Notes: generated by a model not told the origin, from the sequence alone. A stretch of DNA of 64,000 bases from Streptomyces specialis (GCF_001493375.1 NZ_LN929763.1:136047-200046), one strand, 5' to 3'. Positions 44,596 through 56,916 are shown, numbered from the stretch's first letter. Numbers and translations: made by a program.

Positions 44596-45332
44596 CAGGT
44601 TGTGCGCTGCGGCTTGCCGTCCAGCCAGCACCGCACCTGTGGGGTGAAGTCGAACACGGCCTTGTCCAGCCGCTCCCGGGCCCTGGCTTGGGCTTCGTGC
44701 AAGTCCCGTGGCTCCCCGTGCATCGCCAGGGTGGCGGCGATCTGGCGCCCGGTCACGATCCCTGCGGCGTCCGTCTGCTCCGCCACCATGTCCGCGTAGT
44801 GGTCGGCGGCCTTCTTCACCCACTCCCAGTCCGCTGCCGACCCCGGGCCCACCGCCTCACGCAGGTACTTGTACGCCGGCTCCGCCACGTTGTACTCCTC
44901 GTGCAGCTTGTGCAGCTCGTCGACCGGCCGGTGGGCGCGTTCGGCGCGGTCGATCCGTTCCGACACCGCCGCGCACTCCTCGTACGCGCGCTGCTTGAGG
45001 CCATTCCAGGCCCGCAGTGAGCGGCCGGTGGCGAACAGCTCGCGCGCGGCCTCATACAGCGGGTGGGCCTGGGGCACCAGATGCTCCGGTCCGGTCAGTT
45101 CCAGACGGCGCCAGGCCGTATCGAGACCCTGCCCGGAGGCTTCCCGGGTGTGCGGCTCCTCCTTGAGGACCAGGGCGGCGTCGAAGAACGCGATGACGGA
45201 CTCGTACTGCCACTCGGCGGTCTTGGACCGCCACGTCATCCGGGCCGTGCGGCGTGCGGCGGCGTAGGCGACCGCGGCGGCTAGCACCGTGGCCGCTGCT
45301 GTGGCGAAGGGGACCCACTGGGTGAACGTCAT
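44595..45332 (-). CDS. Membrane-anchored hypothetical protein
   Basis: A 245-residue protein with one N-terminal helix (VPFATAAATVLAAAVAYAAA, about 7-27) and a cytoplasmic, helical, charged domain (KTAEWQYESVIAFFDAALVL, LRAWNGLKQRAYEECAAVSE). No family was recognised. The start is ATG 45332 and the stop overlaps the TPR gene, so the two form an operon, perhaps a membrane sensor with a TPR partner. Confidence 0.6.
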   Translation of the reverse strand: MTFTQWVPFATAAATVLAAAVAYAAARRTARMTWRSKTAEWQYESVIAFFDAALVLKEEPHTREASGQGLDTAWRRLELTGPEHLVPQAHPLYEAARELFATGRSLRAWNGLKQRAYEECAAVSERIDRAERAHRPVDELHKLHEEYNVAEPAYKYLREAVGPGSAADWEWVKKAADHYADMVAEQTDAAGIVTGRQIAATLAMHGEPRDLHEAQARARERLDKAVFDFTPQVRCWLDGKPQRTT

Positions 45333-45641
45333 ACCGCCCAGAGTGCCGAGGATGCCGGTGACGAAGAAGCCATTTGAGTAGATTCTGAGGTGCTACCCGA
45401 ATCTGGCCGCCCCCTGCCGCGCGGCGCGCACGTACCGGAAGCGGTCCGTGCGCTCTACCGCCCGCCCCCGCCGATCCCCTACCGTCCCTCCCGGCACAAA
45501 CACGGTGACCAGCAAGGGGATTGATGGCAGGTCATCACGGTGACGGTACGCAGGGGCTGGGACAGGACGGACTGCCGGGGGAGGAATGGACGCCCACGCA
45601 GGAGCCCAGCACGGACGGTGCCGCGCGGCATAGTGCGGGGG
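45333..45641. other. Intergenic stretch between divergent genes
   Basis: No gene was seen. The centre is less GC-rich near 45370-45395 (TTGAGTAGATTCTGAGGTG) and is a likely site of the leftward promoter. Confidence 0.4.
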
Positions 45642-46346
45642 GTGACCACCACACCGGACCGTCTGGACCGGCCCGCCCGCCGCCGCCGTCACGCGCGGTT
45701 GCTTCTCGCTCTGACCGAACTGATCGGTGCCTGCGCCGAAGCGGCGGGCGCGGTGTACGGGCCGATCGCGGCCGCTCCGCCCGGCCAGGAGGCCGTGACG
45801 ACGGACCTCATGCCGTGCATCAAGGTCAGCCTCTCCGCCGCCACCCTGCTGGACCGTGCTCGCGCGGAGGACGAGGCCCGGTGGCCGGCCGCTGTGGAGC
45901 GGGAACGGGAGGAGGCCCGGCGGACATACGCCGCGCGGTGCGCCGTGGCGCAGGCCCAAGCCCTCCTGGAGGAGTTTTCAGAGGAGGAGGGGTTCTCGGA
46001 CAAGGAGGGTCTCGTGGAGAAGGAGCCGGGGCCGTCCGGTGTGCCGGTGCCGACGGCGCAACAGGCCACCGACGCGGAGCTGATCAGTGCGGGCGACGAG
46101 GTCGCCGCGCAGTGGCTGACCGATCCGGAGCAGGCGGTCGCCCGGGTGCGCGAGCTGACAGTCGGCGGCGAGCTCGCCGCCAGTGAAATCCTCGACCAGG
46201 CGGTCGACTCCGCGGTGTTGAGCGGTCTGCTGGCGTTGCAGGGAGCGCGCACCACGCCCGATCCGAGCACGGCGGCGGAGCAGTGCGTGGCAGCCACCCC
46301 GTACCTGGCCCTCGCTGTGACTCTTGCGAGTGTCGACCTCGACTGA
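45642..46346 (+). CDS. Hypothetical protein
   Basis: A 234-residue soluble helical protein beginning VTTTPDRLDRPARRR (GTG start after a G-rich tract). It has a hydrophobic segment (LLLALTELIGACAEAAGAVY, about 18-38) too polar to be a sure membrane helix, and an acidic middle (EEFSEEEGFSDKEGLVEKEP). No family was recognised. GTG 45642 is preferred because upstream residues are Arg-rich. Confidence 0.5.
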   Translation: MTTTPDRLDRPARRRRHARLLLALTELIGACAEAAGAVYGPIAAAPPGQEAVTTDLMPCIKVSLSAATLLDRARAEDEARWPAAVEREREEARRTYAARCAVAQAQALLEEFSEEEGFSDKEGLVEKEPGPSGVPVPTAQQATDAELISAGDEVAAQWLTDPEQAVARVRELTVGGELAASEILDQAVDSAVLSGLLALQGARTTPDPSTAAEQCVAATPYLALAVTLASVDLD

Positions 46347-46773
46347 ACGAGATGAGTACCACCCAGCACGTTCACCGGCGCCCACCGGATCCGGTCACTT
46401 TCCCCCAGCCACGCCGTGATCACCGGCCGGTTGATGCCACCGCCGCGTCGAGCAGCGGCTGCTCAGTCACGACGAGGCCGAGCGGGACGCCATCGCCGCC
46501 GTCGACTGACCGCCTGCCGTAGCGATGCGCGTGGCGGCAGGCGGTCCAGACGGGGTGCGAGCAGGGCGTCGTGGTCCGGGCGGGTGCCCAGCGCGGCGCA
46601 CATTCCCCGCACCCCTTTCCATGAGTGACACCTGGTCATCCGACGTCCGGCGCCGTCATCACCGGAGGGAGACGGTGCGACGACGCGAAGCTGCTGTTCG
46701 TGGACCACCGGCACGTCCACCGCCTCGGCCGGGCGGACGAGCGATGCCGCTCGTGGTGGCGTGTGACGGTTGA
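46347..46773. other. Stretch without a recognised gene
   Basis: It lies between convergent genes. The reading frames are short and Arg/Pro-rich. No inverted repeat typical of a terminator was noticed. Confidence 0.4.
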
Positions 46774-47670
46774 TCAGCCGGCCGTCACGTCTGCGAGGTC
46801 CTCGGCGCTCATGACCTGGAAGTATCCGGGGGCGATCTCTACGGACCGGGCAGCGATGTCGTCGCGCAGCCGGGCAGGCCATCTGGTGTCCGAAGTCCAG
46901 TAGCAGCGGGCCAGTCGTGTTCGTTGCAGGCTCGCCTCGGCGAGGTTCGCGCCGGACAGCCGGGCCTCCCACAGGTTGGCGTGATCCAGTACGGCGCCCG
47001 ACAGATCGGCCCGGGACAGATCAGCTCGGTAGAGATGCGCGCCTTCTAGTCCAGCGTTGCGGAGCACGGCGTGGGAGAGGTCAGCATGGTTCAGGATCGT
47101 GCTCCGTAGAGCCGCGCCCGTCAGGTCGGCGCCGGATAGCCTGGCGCCGGGCAGTTGCGCGTTGTCCAGGTGGGCGCGGTGCAGGGTGGCGCGGGTGAGG
47201 TCGGCACCGTCCAACTCGGTTGCGAGCAGGGTGGCGCGGGTCAGGTTCGCGTCGATCAGGCTGGCGGCTGTGAGCCTGGCGTCGGACAGCAGCGTGTCGG
47301 CCACGTCGGCCCGGTCCAGGTTCGCCTGCTGCATCTGTGCCCGGCGCAGGTTCGCCCCGGTGAGGTTCGCCCGTGCCAGCCGGGCGCGGGGCAGGTAGGC
47401 GCAGCGCAGGTTCGCGCCGGCCAGGTCGGCGCCTTCCAGTTCAGCGGCGATAGGCGTGAGGGACAGGTCATCCGGGCGTGGGACGCCGGGCGCGTCGCTG
47501 GGCTCCAGGGCTGGGGCGAGGTCCTGCATCCGGTCTTCCCCGAACCGCTCGTCGCCTTCCGCGGCGCCTTCAAGGGCACGTTGCACGTTCCCGCGTCCGG
47601 TGGGGGAGGCCGTGGGGGCGGTCTGCACCAGCAGGTCGTGCAGGATGTTGCTCAGCGGCCTAGAGGACAT
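46774..47670 (-). CDS. Pentapeptide-repeat protein
   Basis: A 298-residue protein of which about residues 70-265 are A(D/N)LxxA pentapeptides (LEGADLAGANLRCAYLPRAR, ADLSRADLSGAVLDHANLWE), forming a right-handed beta-helix. The tail (ARCYWTSDTRWPARLRDDIA) is a common end-cap. Such proteins can mimic DNA or act as scaffolds; function here is unknown. GGGAG lies about 6 nt before the ATG. It overlaps by 11 bases with the upstream small gene and forms an operon with it and the DUF6313-like gene. Confidence 0.85.
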   Translation of the reverse strand: MSSRPLSNILHDLLVQTAPTASPTGRGNVQRALEGAAEGDERFGEDRMQDLAPALEPSDAPGVPRPDDLSLTPIAAELEGADLAGANLRCAYLPRARLARANLTGANLRRAQMQQANLDRADVADTLLSDARLTAASLIDANLTRATLLATELDGADLTRATLHRAHLDNAQLPGARLSGADLTGAALRSTILNHADLSHAVLRNAGLEGAHLYRADLSRADLSGAVLDHANLWEARLSGANLAEASLQRTRLARCYWTSDTRWPARLRDDIAARSVEIAPGYFQVMSAEDLADVTAG

Positions 47671-47968
47671 CGCGGCTCCCGGAGCGGGCGGGGTCGGGCT
47701 GGTAGGTACGCTCGCAGTGCGGACAGCGTCGCGTGCCCGGAACGCGTACGGCGATTCCCAGCGTGTTCAGGGCGATGGTCTCGGCGCGGCGCAGCGCGTC
47801 GACGGCCGTGTACTGCTCCATCTCGGCGGCTTGGAGGATCTTGCGGACCCAGAACGCCCACGCGCTCTCGGCCGCGTCCCAGTCCTTGTCGTGCCAGTGG
47901 TACAACTCTTCGATGGTACGCCGCTCGGCTTTCCCGGCCGCGCCGTATAGCTCGTGGAGCGACCGCAT
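47660..47968 (-). CDS. Small hypothetical protein with CxxC
   Basis: A 102-residue helical protein (RRTIEELYHWHDKDWDAAES, AWAFWVRKILQAAEMEQYTA) ending with a CPHC knuckle (TRRCPHCERTYQP). No family was recognised. The ATG at 47968 sits directly at the stop of the upstream membrane gene. Co-translation with the pentapeptide gene suggests a joint role. Confidence 0.6.
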   Translation of the reverse strand: MRSLHELYGAAGKAERRTIEELYHWHDKDWDAAESAWAFWVRKILQAAEMEQYTAVDALRRAETIALNTLGIAVRVPGTRRCPHCERTYQPDPARSGSRDVL

Positions 47969-47970
47969 GG

Positions 47971-48408
47971 TCAGGAACCACCGTCCTGTCCGGAGCGCCC
48001 GGTGTCACCGCGGATCTCCGCGAGGATCGCGTCGAGGGTCTGGCTGCGGTGGGCCTCGATCTGTCCGGAGACGCCATAGCCGACCACTCCGCCGATCAGC
48101 GCCGGCAGCAGCGCCCAGCCGGTCAGGGACAGCGGCCAGGCGCACCACTGGGGTTCGGCCTCGGCCGGGGACGTGATGCCCAGCAGCGCCTCGTACGCGG
48201 TGCGCCAGCCGGCCAGGAACCCGTTGGCCACGTAGAGCACCGTCGCGCCCGCGATGACCGGGGCGGCGCTGCCCAGCAGCCAGCGCGGCAGGCGGGGCAG
48301 CGCGTCGCGGGAGCTCCAGATGAACCACAGCCGCCGGGCCAGGCCGGGGCGGGGCGGCGGCGGAATCGCGGAAGACCGGTCCACACCCTCACCGTATCCA
48401 CAACGCAC
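47971..48408 (-). CDS. Two-helix membrane protein (possible DUF6313)
   Basis: A protein of about 145 residues with two hydrophobic helices (PVIAGATVLYVANGFLAG, about 49-67, and TGWALLPALIGGVVGYGVSG, about 96-115) preceded by a basic RLWFIWSSRDALPRLPRWLL. It resembles what I recall as DUF6313, a Streptomyces family near conflict-type genes. Start choice is uncertain (GTG 48408 or 48384). The operon continues with the CxxC protein and the pentapeptide protein. Confidence 0.6.
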   Translation of the reverse strand: MRCGYGEGVDRSSAIPPPPRPGLARRLWFIWSSRDALPRLPRWLLGSAAPVIAGATVLYVANGFLAGWRTAYEALLGITSPAEAEPQWCAWPLSLTGWALLPALIGGVVGYGVSGQIEAHRSQTLDAILAEIRGDTGRSGQDGGS

Positions 48409-51189
<2,781 letters not shown>

Positions 51190-51356
51190 TCACCGCGCAC
51201 TGCGCGCCGGACTGGCCGCTGGCGGGTCCTGGCTCGGCCCGGCGACCGCGTGGCGGGAGCATGGGAAGGAAGCCCACCCGCAGGCAGGAACTCTCCCTGG
51301 CCGCCCTCGCGGCGAATCCTGCACGGCTGACCCGGCCGTGCGAGATGTCTTCGCGG

Positions 51357-52587
51357 TCAGGCCCAGGGGATCGTGCGCCAGGGGCTTGCCGGGTCGGTGG
51401 TCAGGATCCGGTGGGCGGTGAGCATGTCCTCGTACCAGGTGCCGAAGGATTCCTCGTCGAAGTGCAGGCAGCGGCCGAGGATGTACCCGGCGGAGAACGC
51501 CTCCCATGACGCGTAGCTCATGTGGCTCATGCGGCCGGCGCGGATGATGGCCCGTTCGGCTTCCTCCACGGTGCAGTAGCGGGCGCCCAGGCCCCATCGG
51601 GCCATCTTGGAAGCCCGGCCCAGGTCCCACGCGAGCACGGACGTGACATACGCCCCGTCGCGCAGCAGGCCGTCGGCGCGGAAGCGTTCCTCGTAGCGCT
51701 CGATGCGCCCCAGCAACTGGTGCACTCGCAGGATCTCGGCGCCGGGATCGGCCGGGACCGTTTCGTGCCGATCGGCGGCCTCCTCGGCGCGGGCGCGGAT
51801 GGCGCGCGCGATCCCTTCGCGCCAGTGGCCGGTGGTGATCGGGCCGCCGTAGGCGCGGGCCAGTGCATGGCGGATCTCCAGGGCGAATTCCCAAGCCGGG
51901 TGGCTGGCCCGGCCGCTGAGCAGCATTTCCTCGGTCTGGGCCCACTGGGCCGGGCTGGTGATGTCCCACCAGTCGGCCAGGCGCTGGCGTTCCTTGTGGT
52001 AGCCGGTGCCGTGCCAGGTGTGGATCGTGTTCCACACGCTGCCGTTGTTCACGCACAGCAGGGCGCCGCACGCCAGGCCGAACGCGAGCACCCCCTGCTG
52101 CGGGCCCGGGGCCAGCGTGCGCAGTGTGTGCCGATGCCCGCCTCGCGGGGCGGCGTTGTGATACCGCTGCCACATCGCCCGGTCCCCGGGCGTCGCGGTC
52201 AGGTACGCCTCGCTGGGCGTGCCGGGGTTGATGACCAGCCACCACGCCGGGCTTCCCCATCCTTCCGCCATCTGTGCCAGGGTGCGGTCGATGAAAACGG
52301 GGTCGGGGGTGGTTGCCGGGAGTTCCCCGTGGGTCCACAGCACCACGCACTGGCGGGCCGGTGCGGCGCTCCAGGCGGGGAAGTACGCGAACTGCCCGGG
52401 ATGGGCGTCCGCCCACGCGCGGGGCACCGCGTGGAAGAGCCAGCTCTTCGCCAGGACGTGGAAGTACGCGTCCCAGTCACCGCGTGATTTCGCCTCGTGT
52501 AAACGCAGTTCGATATCGGTGGGCGGCTGCCACGGCCGGTACGCCGGGATGGCCGGCCCCGCCTCCGGGGGCCCGGCCGCCGCCCCC
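51357..52587 (-). CDS. DUF1266 protein, 5' end lost to artefact
   Basis: About 410 residues. The C-terminal 190 match DUF1266: VLAWDLGRASKMARWGLGAR, YCTVEEAERAIIRAGRM, YASWEAFSAGYILGRC. The N-terminal half (LHEAKSRGDWDAYFHVLAKS, PAWWLVINPGTPSEAYL) is the SseB-like region found with it. DUF1266 occurs in conflict and secretion-linked proteins; its function is unknown. The start is not known, because adapter sequence begins at 52588 and replaces the N-terminus. Confidence 0.78.
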
Positions 52588-52691
52588 CTGACGCGTGAGA
52601 GGATAGCGGATATCACGGTGGTTAGCCGACCACATAAGCACCGCGACTGCCTCGTGGGCTCGGAGATGAGGATAAGAGATGTGTATAAGAG
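52588..52691. other. Nextera adapter artefact 4
   Basis: CTGACGC (52588-52594), AGAGGATA (52598-52605, identical to artefact 3), ATCACGGTGGTTAGCCG resembling P5 (ATCTCGGTGGTCGCCG), then CTCGTGGGCTCGGAGATG (52651-52668), which is the other Nextera arm, and AGATGTGTATAAGAG (52677-52691), its mosaic end. This is library sequence inserted in the assembly. Confidence 0.95.
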
Positions 52692-52858
52692 CCGGCCCCT
52701 CCCCCGCCTCCATGACCAGCCACTCTGCTCCCGGCCGGTGGCCGCCCCCGGGCAGGTGACAGCCCCCCTGCCGGGGAACAGCGCTGCCGCACGTCGCCCC
52801 GGCGGCGATCGGAGAATCCCGGCGTACTGCTGTACGCCGCAGCGCCAGAGGGGCAAGG

Positions 52859-53458
52859 CTACGGCTGCGCCGCGGGGGCGGGGCGGCGGGCCAGGAGGTC
52901 GGCGTAGGCGGCACTCATGCTCGGCGGGAGGTGACCGGCGCCCGCGCGCTGCACCTGGTGGAAGTAGGGCAGAAGCCGGATGAAGGCGGGGCGGCTCGCC
53001 CAGAAGGCGTCCGCTTCGGGGGTGTTGGCGGCGAGGCCGGTGACGTGCTCGAACGCCACGATCTTGTCGGCGGTCGCGGCGTGCAGGAGCCACGGCACGG
53101 TGGCCAGGGTGGTCAGGTGCCGGCTGGTGTGCACCCCGCTGGGGTCGGCGAGAACCTGGTGCTCGGCGTGGAGGTGAGTGATGACGGCGAGCACGTCGGC
53201 GCCGCAGGCGTTGGTGATCCGGCGGGCCATCTCCTCGTCGTTGGGGGCGAGGTCGGGGGCGTCGTGGAGCAGGCAGGCGGCGATGACGTGGACGGGGGCG
53301 CCGGGCGCGTGCCGGCCGAGGGTGGTGGTGACGCGCACGGCGTGGCCGAGGGCGGGGCCGCCGTCGATGACGTGTCCTGCGCACCACTCGGTGGCCAGGT
53401 GGAACGCGGCCTCTACGGTGGGGCTGTCGCGGCGGGCGGTGGCGAGGAAGCCAGTCAT
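52859..53458 (-). CDS. HD-domain phosphohydrolase-like protein
   Basis: A 199-residue HD protein resembling the RelA/SpoT hydrolase domain: GHAVRVTTTLGRHA, then ACLLHDAPD with the His-Asp pair, and ATADKIVAFEHVTGL. Members hydrolyse nucleotides such as (p)ppGpp; substrate here is unknown. The start is one of two tandem ATGs (53458/53461) behind AGGAG. It is divergent from the next gene with only about 33 bases between. Confidence 0.78.
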   Translation of the reverse strand: MTGFLATARRDSPTVEAAFHLATEWCAGHVIDGGPALGHAVRVTTTLGRHAPGAPVHVIAACLLHDAPDLAPNDEEMARRITNACGADVLAVITHLHAEHQVLADPSGVHTSRHLTTLATVPWLLHAATADKIVAFEHVTGLAANTPEADAFWASRPAFIRLLPYFHQVQRAGAGHLPPSMSAAYADLLARRPAPAAQP

Positions 53459-53491
53459 CATCACTCCTGGTTGTCGCTAGGCTACGGGCGT

Positions 53492-53935
53492 ATGGACCGT
53501 GGTGTGAGGCTCCCGGCGGCCCGCGAGCATCTGGTGTGCGGGGTGTGCCCGTCACTGGCGATGGAGCTGGGGCGTTTCGACGTGGCGCCGCGGCCGTCGG
53601 CGGAGTCGGCGTACGCCCGGGAGCACGGCTACCGGGTGGACAGGACCAGTGGGGTGCCGGTGTGCGTTCACCCGGACAAGGTGGGGCTGCCGCCGGCCCG
53701 CTACGCCTCCGAGGGGGCGCCGTTGCCGTGGGAGGGGGAGCCCGCCGGGCCGCCTGCGCTTCCCCAGGAGCCCGGCGGGCTGGATGACTGGCTGCTCGCC
53801 TACCTGCGCAGCGTGCCGGAGCCGCTGTTCGATCGGGCACTGACGCAGGCGCAGACCGCCGCGTTCACGCGCTTCTCGCCCGGCGTGGTGGTCGAGGCGA
53901 TGCGGCGGGTGCTGTCCTCCGGGCAGCTCGGCTAG
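53492..53935 (+). CDS. Hypothetical protein
   Basis: A 147-residue soluble protein, MDRGVRLPAAREHLVCGVCP, with a CGVC pair near the N-terminus and a helical end (ALTQAQTAAFTRFSPGVVVE). No family was recognised. ATG 53492 follows TAGGCTAC within 12 bases, so the message may be leaderless. Its stop TAG shares CTAG with the opposing gene. Confidence 0.6.
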   Translation: MDRGVRLPAAREHLVCGVCPSLAMELGRFDVAPRPSAESAYAREHGYRVDRTSGVPVCVHPDKVGLPPARYASEGAPLPWEGEPAGPPALPQEPGGLDDWLLAYLRSVPEPLFDRALTQAQTAAFTRFSPGVVVEAMRRVLSSGQLG

Positions 53936-54546
53936 GCCGGCACGAGCACCGGCCCGTTCTCGGTCTCCTCGGGTGCGGCGAACGTGAGGTTGTGGCGCCG
54001 CCCGAGGCTGGTGATGCCGATGGAGGCCAGCTTGCCGTCCAGGATGGCGTGCCGGCGGGCGGTCTCCTGGGCATCGATCCAGTGCCGTTCCGGCGGTTCG
54101 CCCCAGGCGGCGGCGTAGCAGCGGTGGGTGTAGTCACCGCGCCGCCAGTTGAAGGTCTCCCGGTCGGTCATGTGGACCAGCTCCAGTCCGGTGGCGCGCT
54201 CCATGTCCCGGACCACCGTGTGCCGGGCCAGGATCGCGTGGACCATCTCGTCCACCGGCGCGGAGACGTCCAGCTCGGCCGCGTGCTCGTCCCGGCCGCT
54301 CAGCTCCCACACGGCCGTTTTCAGCGCCAGCACGCGCAGCGCCTCGGCCAGTAGTGCGTCCTTGTCCCGTTCGAGGTCGAACTCGCTGATGGTGGTGTAG
54401 CCGGTGTAGGTGCCCCAGCAGTCGCGGTAGGCCCGTGTGGAGCGCTCCAGCCGCTCGAAGCCGGGCCACTCGTGCATGATCGTCAGGATCTCGCGGGCCC
54501 GGTCGGCGACCGTTCCCGGCTCGGGCATCGTCCTCGTGGCGTTCAT
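53932..54546 (-). CDS. Hypothetical protein
   Basis: A 204-residue soluble protein (RAREILTIMHEWPGFERLER, AYRDCWGTYTGYTTISEFDL, RHTVVRDMERATGLELVHMT). It is helical, with no motif I can name. ATG 54546 has GGGAG upstream. The convergent neighbour ends within it (CTAG used as stop by both). It is divergent from the XRE-TPR regulator at 54793, whose control may extend to it. Confidence 0.62.
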   Translation of the reverse strand: MNATRTMPEPGTVADRAREILTIMHEWPGFERLERSTRAYRDCWGTYTGYTTISEFDLERDKDALLAEALRVLALKTAVWELSGRDEHAAELDVSAPVDEMVHAILARHTVVRDMERATGLELVHMTDRETFNWRRGDYTHRCYAAAWGEPPERHWIDAQETARRHAILDGKLASIGITSLGRRHNLTFAAPEETENGPVLVPA

Positions 54547-54792
54547 CTGGTCGTTCTCCCATCGGTGGTGAACGGTGATCAGCCCGCGGTGCGCCCTGGT
54601 GAGCGTCCGCCGCCTGGCCGCCTCTGCCGTGGGGCAGCAGGGGCACCTTCGGCAGAGGCGGCACCGGGTGTCCCAGGAGCTCGGCCCGGCTGAATTCGAG
54701 TCAACACCCATGCACGGACGGTGAGGAGCTGCCAGGATGTAGGCCAGGCGTGGGCCCGTGTGGGCCGGCCCGGGAGCGAAGCGGAGGCGCCC

Positions 54793-56106
54793 ATGATGCC
54801 GGGGGACACCATCGGTTCCCTCATCAAGGCCGCGCGGCTGGAACGCGGCTGGAGTCAGGCGCGGCTGGCGCGCGAGCTGGGCGTCGCCGAGGGGCGCGGC
54901 CGGCGCGGTGTGGACCGCGGGGCGGTCTACCGGTGGGAACGCGGAACGCGGGTGCCGGACTACTGGCTGCCCCACCTCATCCAGGTCCTCGGCATGGACC
55001 CGGCGCGCGTCCGGGTGGCCGGGTCCGGCCCGCGCACGCCGCGCTACCCGGTCCAGGCCGCCGATACGGTGGCCTCGGTCATCGAACTGGGGAGGACAGA
55101 CCTCGTGGAACGCCGGCACTTCATGGCCTCCAGCAGCTACGCGCTGGCCGCGCTGGGGCTGCCGGACCTGGACGCCCTCACCCGCCGCACCGCCGCGTCG
55201 GGCCCGGTCACCGTGGGCCGGGGCGAGGTCGCCGCCGTCCGCGCCATGACCAAGACCCTCGGCGACGCCGCCGCCGAACTCGGCGGCGGGCACGCCCGCG
55301 ACCTGGCCGTGCGCTACCTCACCGAAGACATCGCCCGCTGGCTCAACGGCCGCTACACCCAGGCGACCGGCCGGGAACTGTTCACCGCAGCGGCCGAACT
55401 GGTCCACCTCGCAGGCTGGATGGCCGGCGACGACGGCGAACAGGGCCTGGCGCAGCGGTACTACGCCCACTCCTACCGGCTGGCCGCCGAAGCCGGACAC
55501 GCCGAAGTGTCCGCCACCGCCCTGCGCGGCCTGGCCGTCCAGGCCATCGACCTGGGTTACCGCGCGGCGGCCGTGCGGCTGTCCGAGGCATGCGTCCGCC
55601 TGGGCCGGTCCCTGGACGACCCCCGCGCGACTGCCTACTACCAGGCGACGCTGGCGGATGCCGCTGCCCTGGATGGCGACCGTGCGACCGCGACCACCGC
55701 ACTGGTCGCCGCGACCACGGCCATCGAACGCGCCCCCGCAGCCCCCGGCACCTCCTGGGCCGGGCACTACACCCCCCGTCGGTGGGCCCACCACGCCGGA
55801 ATGGTCCTCGCCCGGCTCGGCGACCTGGACGCCGCCGAGGAACACCTCCGCCTCGCCCTGGACACCGCCGGCCTCAACCGCCGCCGCAGCCGCGCCATCG
55901 TCCTGGCCGACCTCGGTACCCTCCACCTCCGCCGCGGCGACGCCGAGGGCGCCCTCGTCACCTGGAGCGACTTCCTCGACCACGCCGCCGGCGTCCGCTC
56001 CGTCAAGATCACGGACGCTGTCACCGACATGCGCGCCCGCCTGGCCCGGCTCGCCGGCGTACCCGCGGCGGTCGAACTCGACCAGCGCGCCGCAATCCTG
56101 ACCTGA
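54793..56106 (+). CDS. XRE-TPR regulator
   Basis: A 437-residue regulator of the streptomycete XRE-TPR type. The HTH is IGSLIKAARLERGWSQARLA, then YRWERGTRVPDYWLPHLIQV (about 7-65), followed by the linker RRHFMASSSYALAALGLPDL and TPR helices to the end. These proteins often bind a small ligand or peptide through the TPR. GGAGG lies 8 nt before ATG 54793; a second ATG follows directly. An insertion (GRGRRGVDRG) lengthens the HTH. Confidence 0.85.
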   Translation: MMPGDTIGSLIKAARLERGWSQARLARELGVAEGRGRRGVDRGAVYRWERGTRVPDYWLPHLIQVLGMDPARVRVAGSGPRTPRYPVQAADTVASVIELGRTDLVERRHFMASSSYALAALGLPDLDALTRRTAASGPVTVGRGEVAAVRAMTKTLGDAAAELGGGHARDLAVRYLTEDIARWLNGRYTQATGRELFTAAAELVHLAGWMAGDDGEQGLAQRYYAHSYRLAAEAGHAEVSATALRGLAVQAIDLGYRAAAVRLSEACVRLGRSLDDPRATAYYQATLADAAALDGDRATATTALVAATTAIERAPAAPGTSWAGHYTPRRWAHHAGMVLARLGDLDAAEEHLRLALDTAGLNRRRSRAIVLADLGTLHLRRGDAEGALVTWSDFLDHAAGVRSVKITDAVTDMRARLARLAGVPAAVELDQRAAILT

Positions 56107-56205
56107 CGCCACTCACCCGGCCGGACGGACGAGGAGCGCCCGCTGTCCGCGCACCGGACACGGCGCGGCGCTGTGTGCGCCGGGCAGCGCGAACTCGGTC
56201 GGTTG

Positions 56206-56916
56206 TCAGTCCGGGGGGCGCGGGCTGTCCGGTTCCCAGGTGACGTCCGCGTCCCAGTCCGAACCGGACCATTCCCCGTTCAGGAGCGGATACCAGCGCG
56301 ATTCCTCCGGGGCCCGGCCGCACGGCGCCGTCGTCACCACTTCCAGGACCTGATCGCGGTAGATCCACTCCAGCGCGGAGGTGTGGTCGTCCCGGCTGAG
56401 GAACACGGTGAGGAAGTAGCCCGGCTCGTCGCGCCGTCTGTCCAGGTGCCACCCGTCGGCGACCAGGGCCTCGACGGCCTGCGAGATCGCGGTCCGGGCC
56501 TGGTCGGTGCTCAGCCCGGTGACGTCCCAGGTGTGCTGTACCTGCACGACGCCCGGGACGGGGTCCGGGTCGGCCTCGAACCCCATGGTCCAGTCCCTGG
56601 GGTCGCACTCCAGCCCCATCAGCCGGTTGCCGCTCACCTCGGTCCGACCGGCGGGCAGGGCCAGGGCCAGGTATATCTCCTGCGAGCGGTCCTGGAGCGC
56701 CCGCGCCGTCCGGTCCGGGTCCGCGACCGGGAACGGCTCCCCCTTCACCCACGAGTACACCCGCACCCCGCACCACACCACCAGGAGCAGCACCACCACG
56801 GCGACGACGGCCCGGACCCGGCGCCGCCCGCGGCCGGGGACCGCCCTGGGCGCCCCGGAGTTCACCGGCCGGGACGGCGGCTGAGGAGGCGGCTCGGGCG
56901 CGGCGGGATTGTCCAC
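56206..56916 (-). CDS. Membrane-anchored hypothetical protein
   Basis: A 236-residue protein with a Pro-rich cytoplasmic N-terminus, one helix (VRAVVAVVVLLLVVWCGVRV, about 34-54) and an extracellular domain with LECDPRDWTMGFEADPDPVP, DGWHLDRRRDEPGYFLTVFL and a cysteine pair that may form a disulphide. No family was recognised. It starts at GTG 56916 and is convergent with the XRE-TPR gene. Confidence 0.65.
   Translation of the reverse strand: MDNPAAPEPPPQPPSRPVNSGAPRAVPGRGRRRVRAVVAVVVLLLVVWCGVRVYSWVKGEPFPVADPDRTARALQDRSQEIYLALALPAGRTEVSGNRLMGLECDPRDWTMGFEADPDPVPGVVQVQHTWDVTGLSTDQARTAISQAVEALVADGWHLDRRRDEPGYFLTVFLSRDDHTSALEWIYRDQVLEVVTTAPCGRAPEESRWYPLLNGEWSGSDWDADVTWEPDSPRPPD

Noticed and set aside
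53932..56112. Leftward 726-codon frame over the XRE-TPR gene
   Set aside because: Only the last 204 codons, behind an SD, look like protein; the rest is antisense of a well-supported gene.
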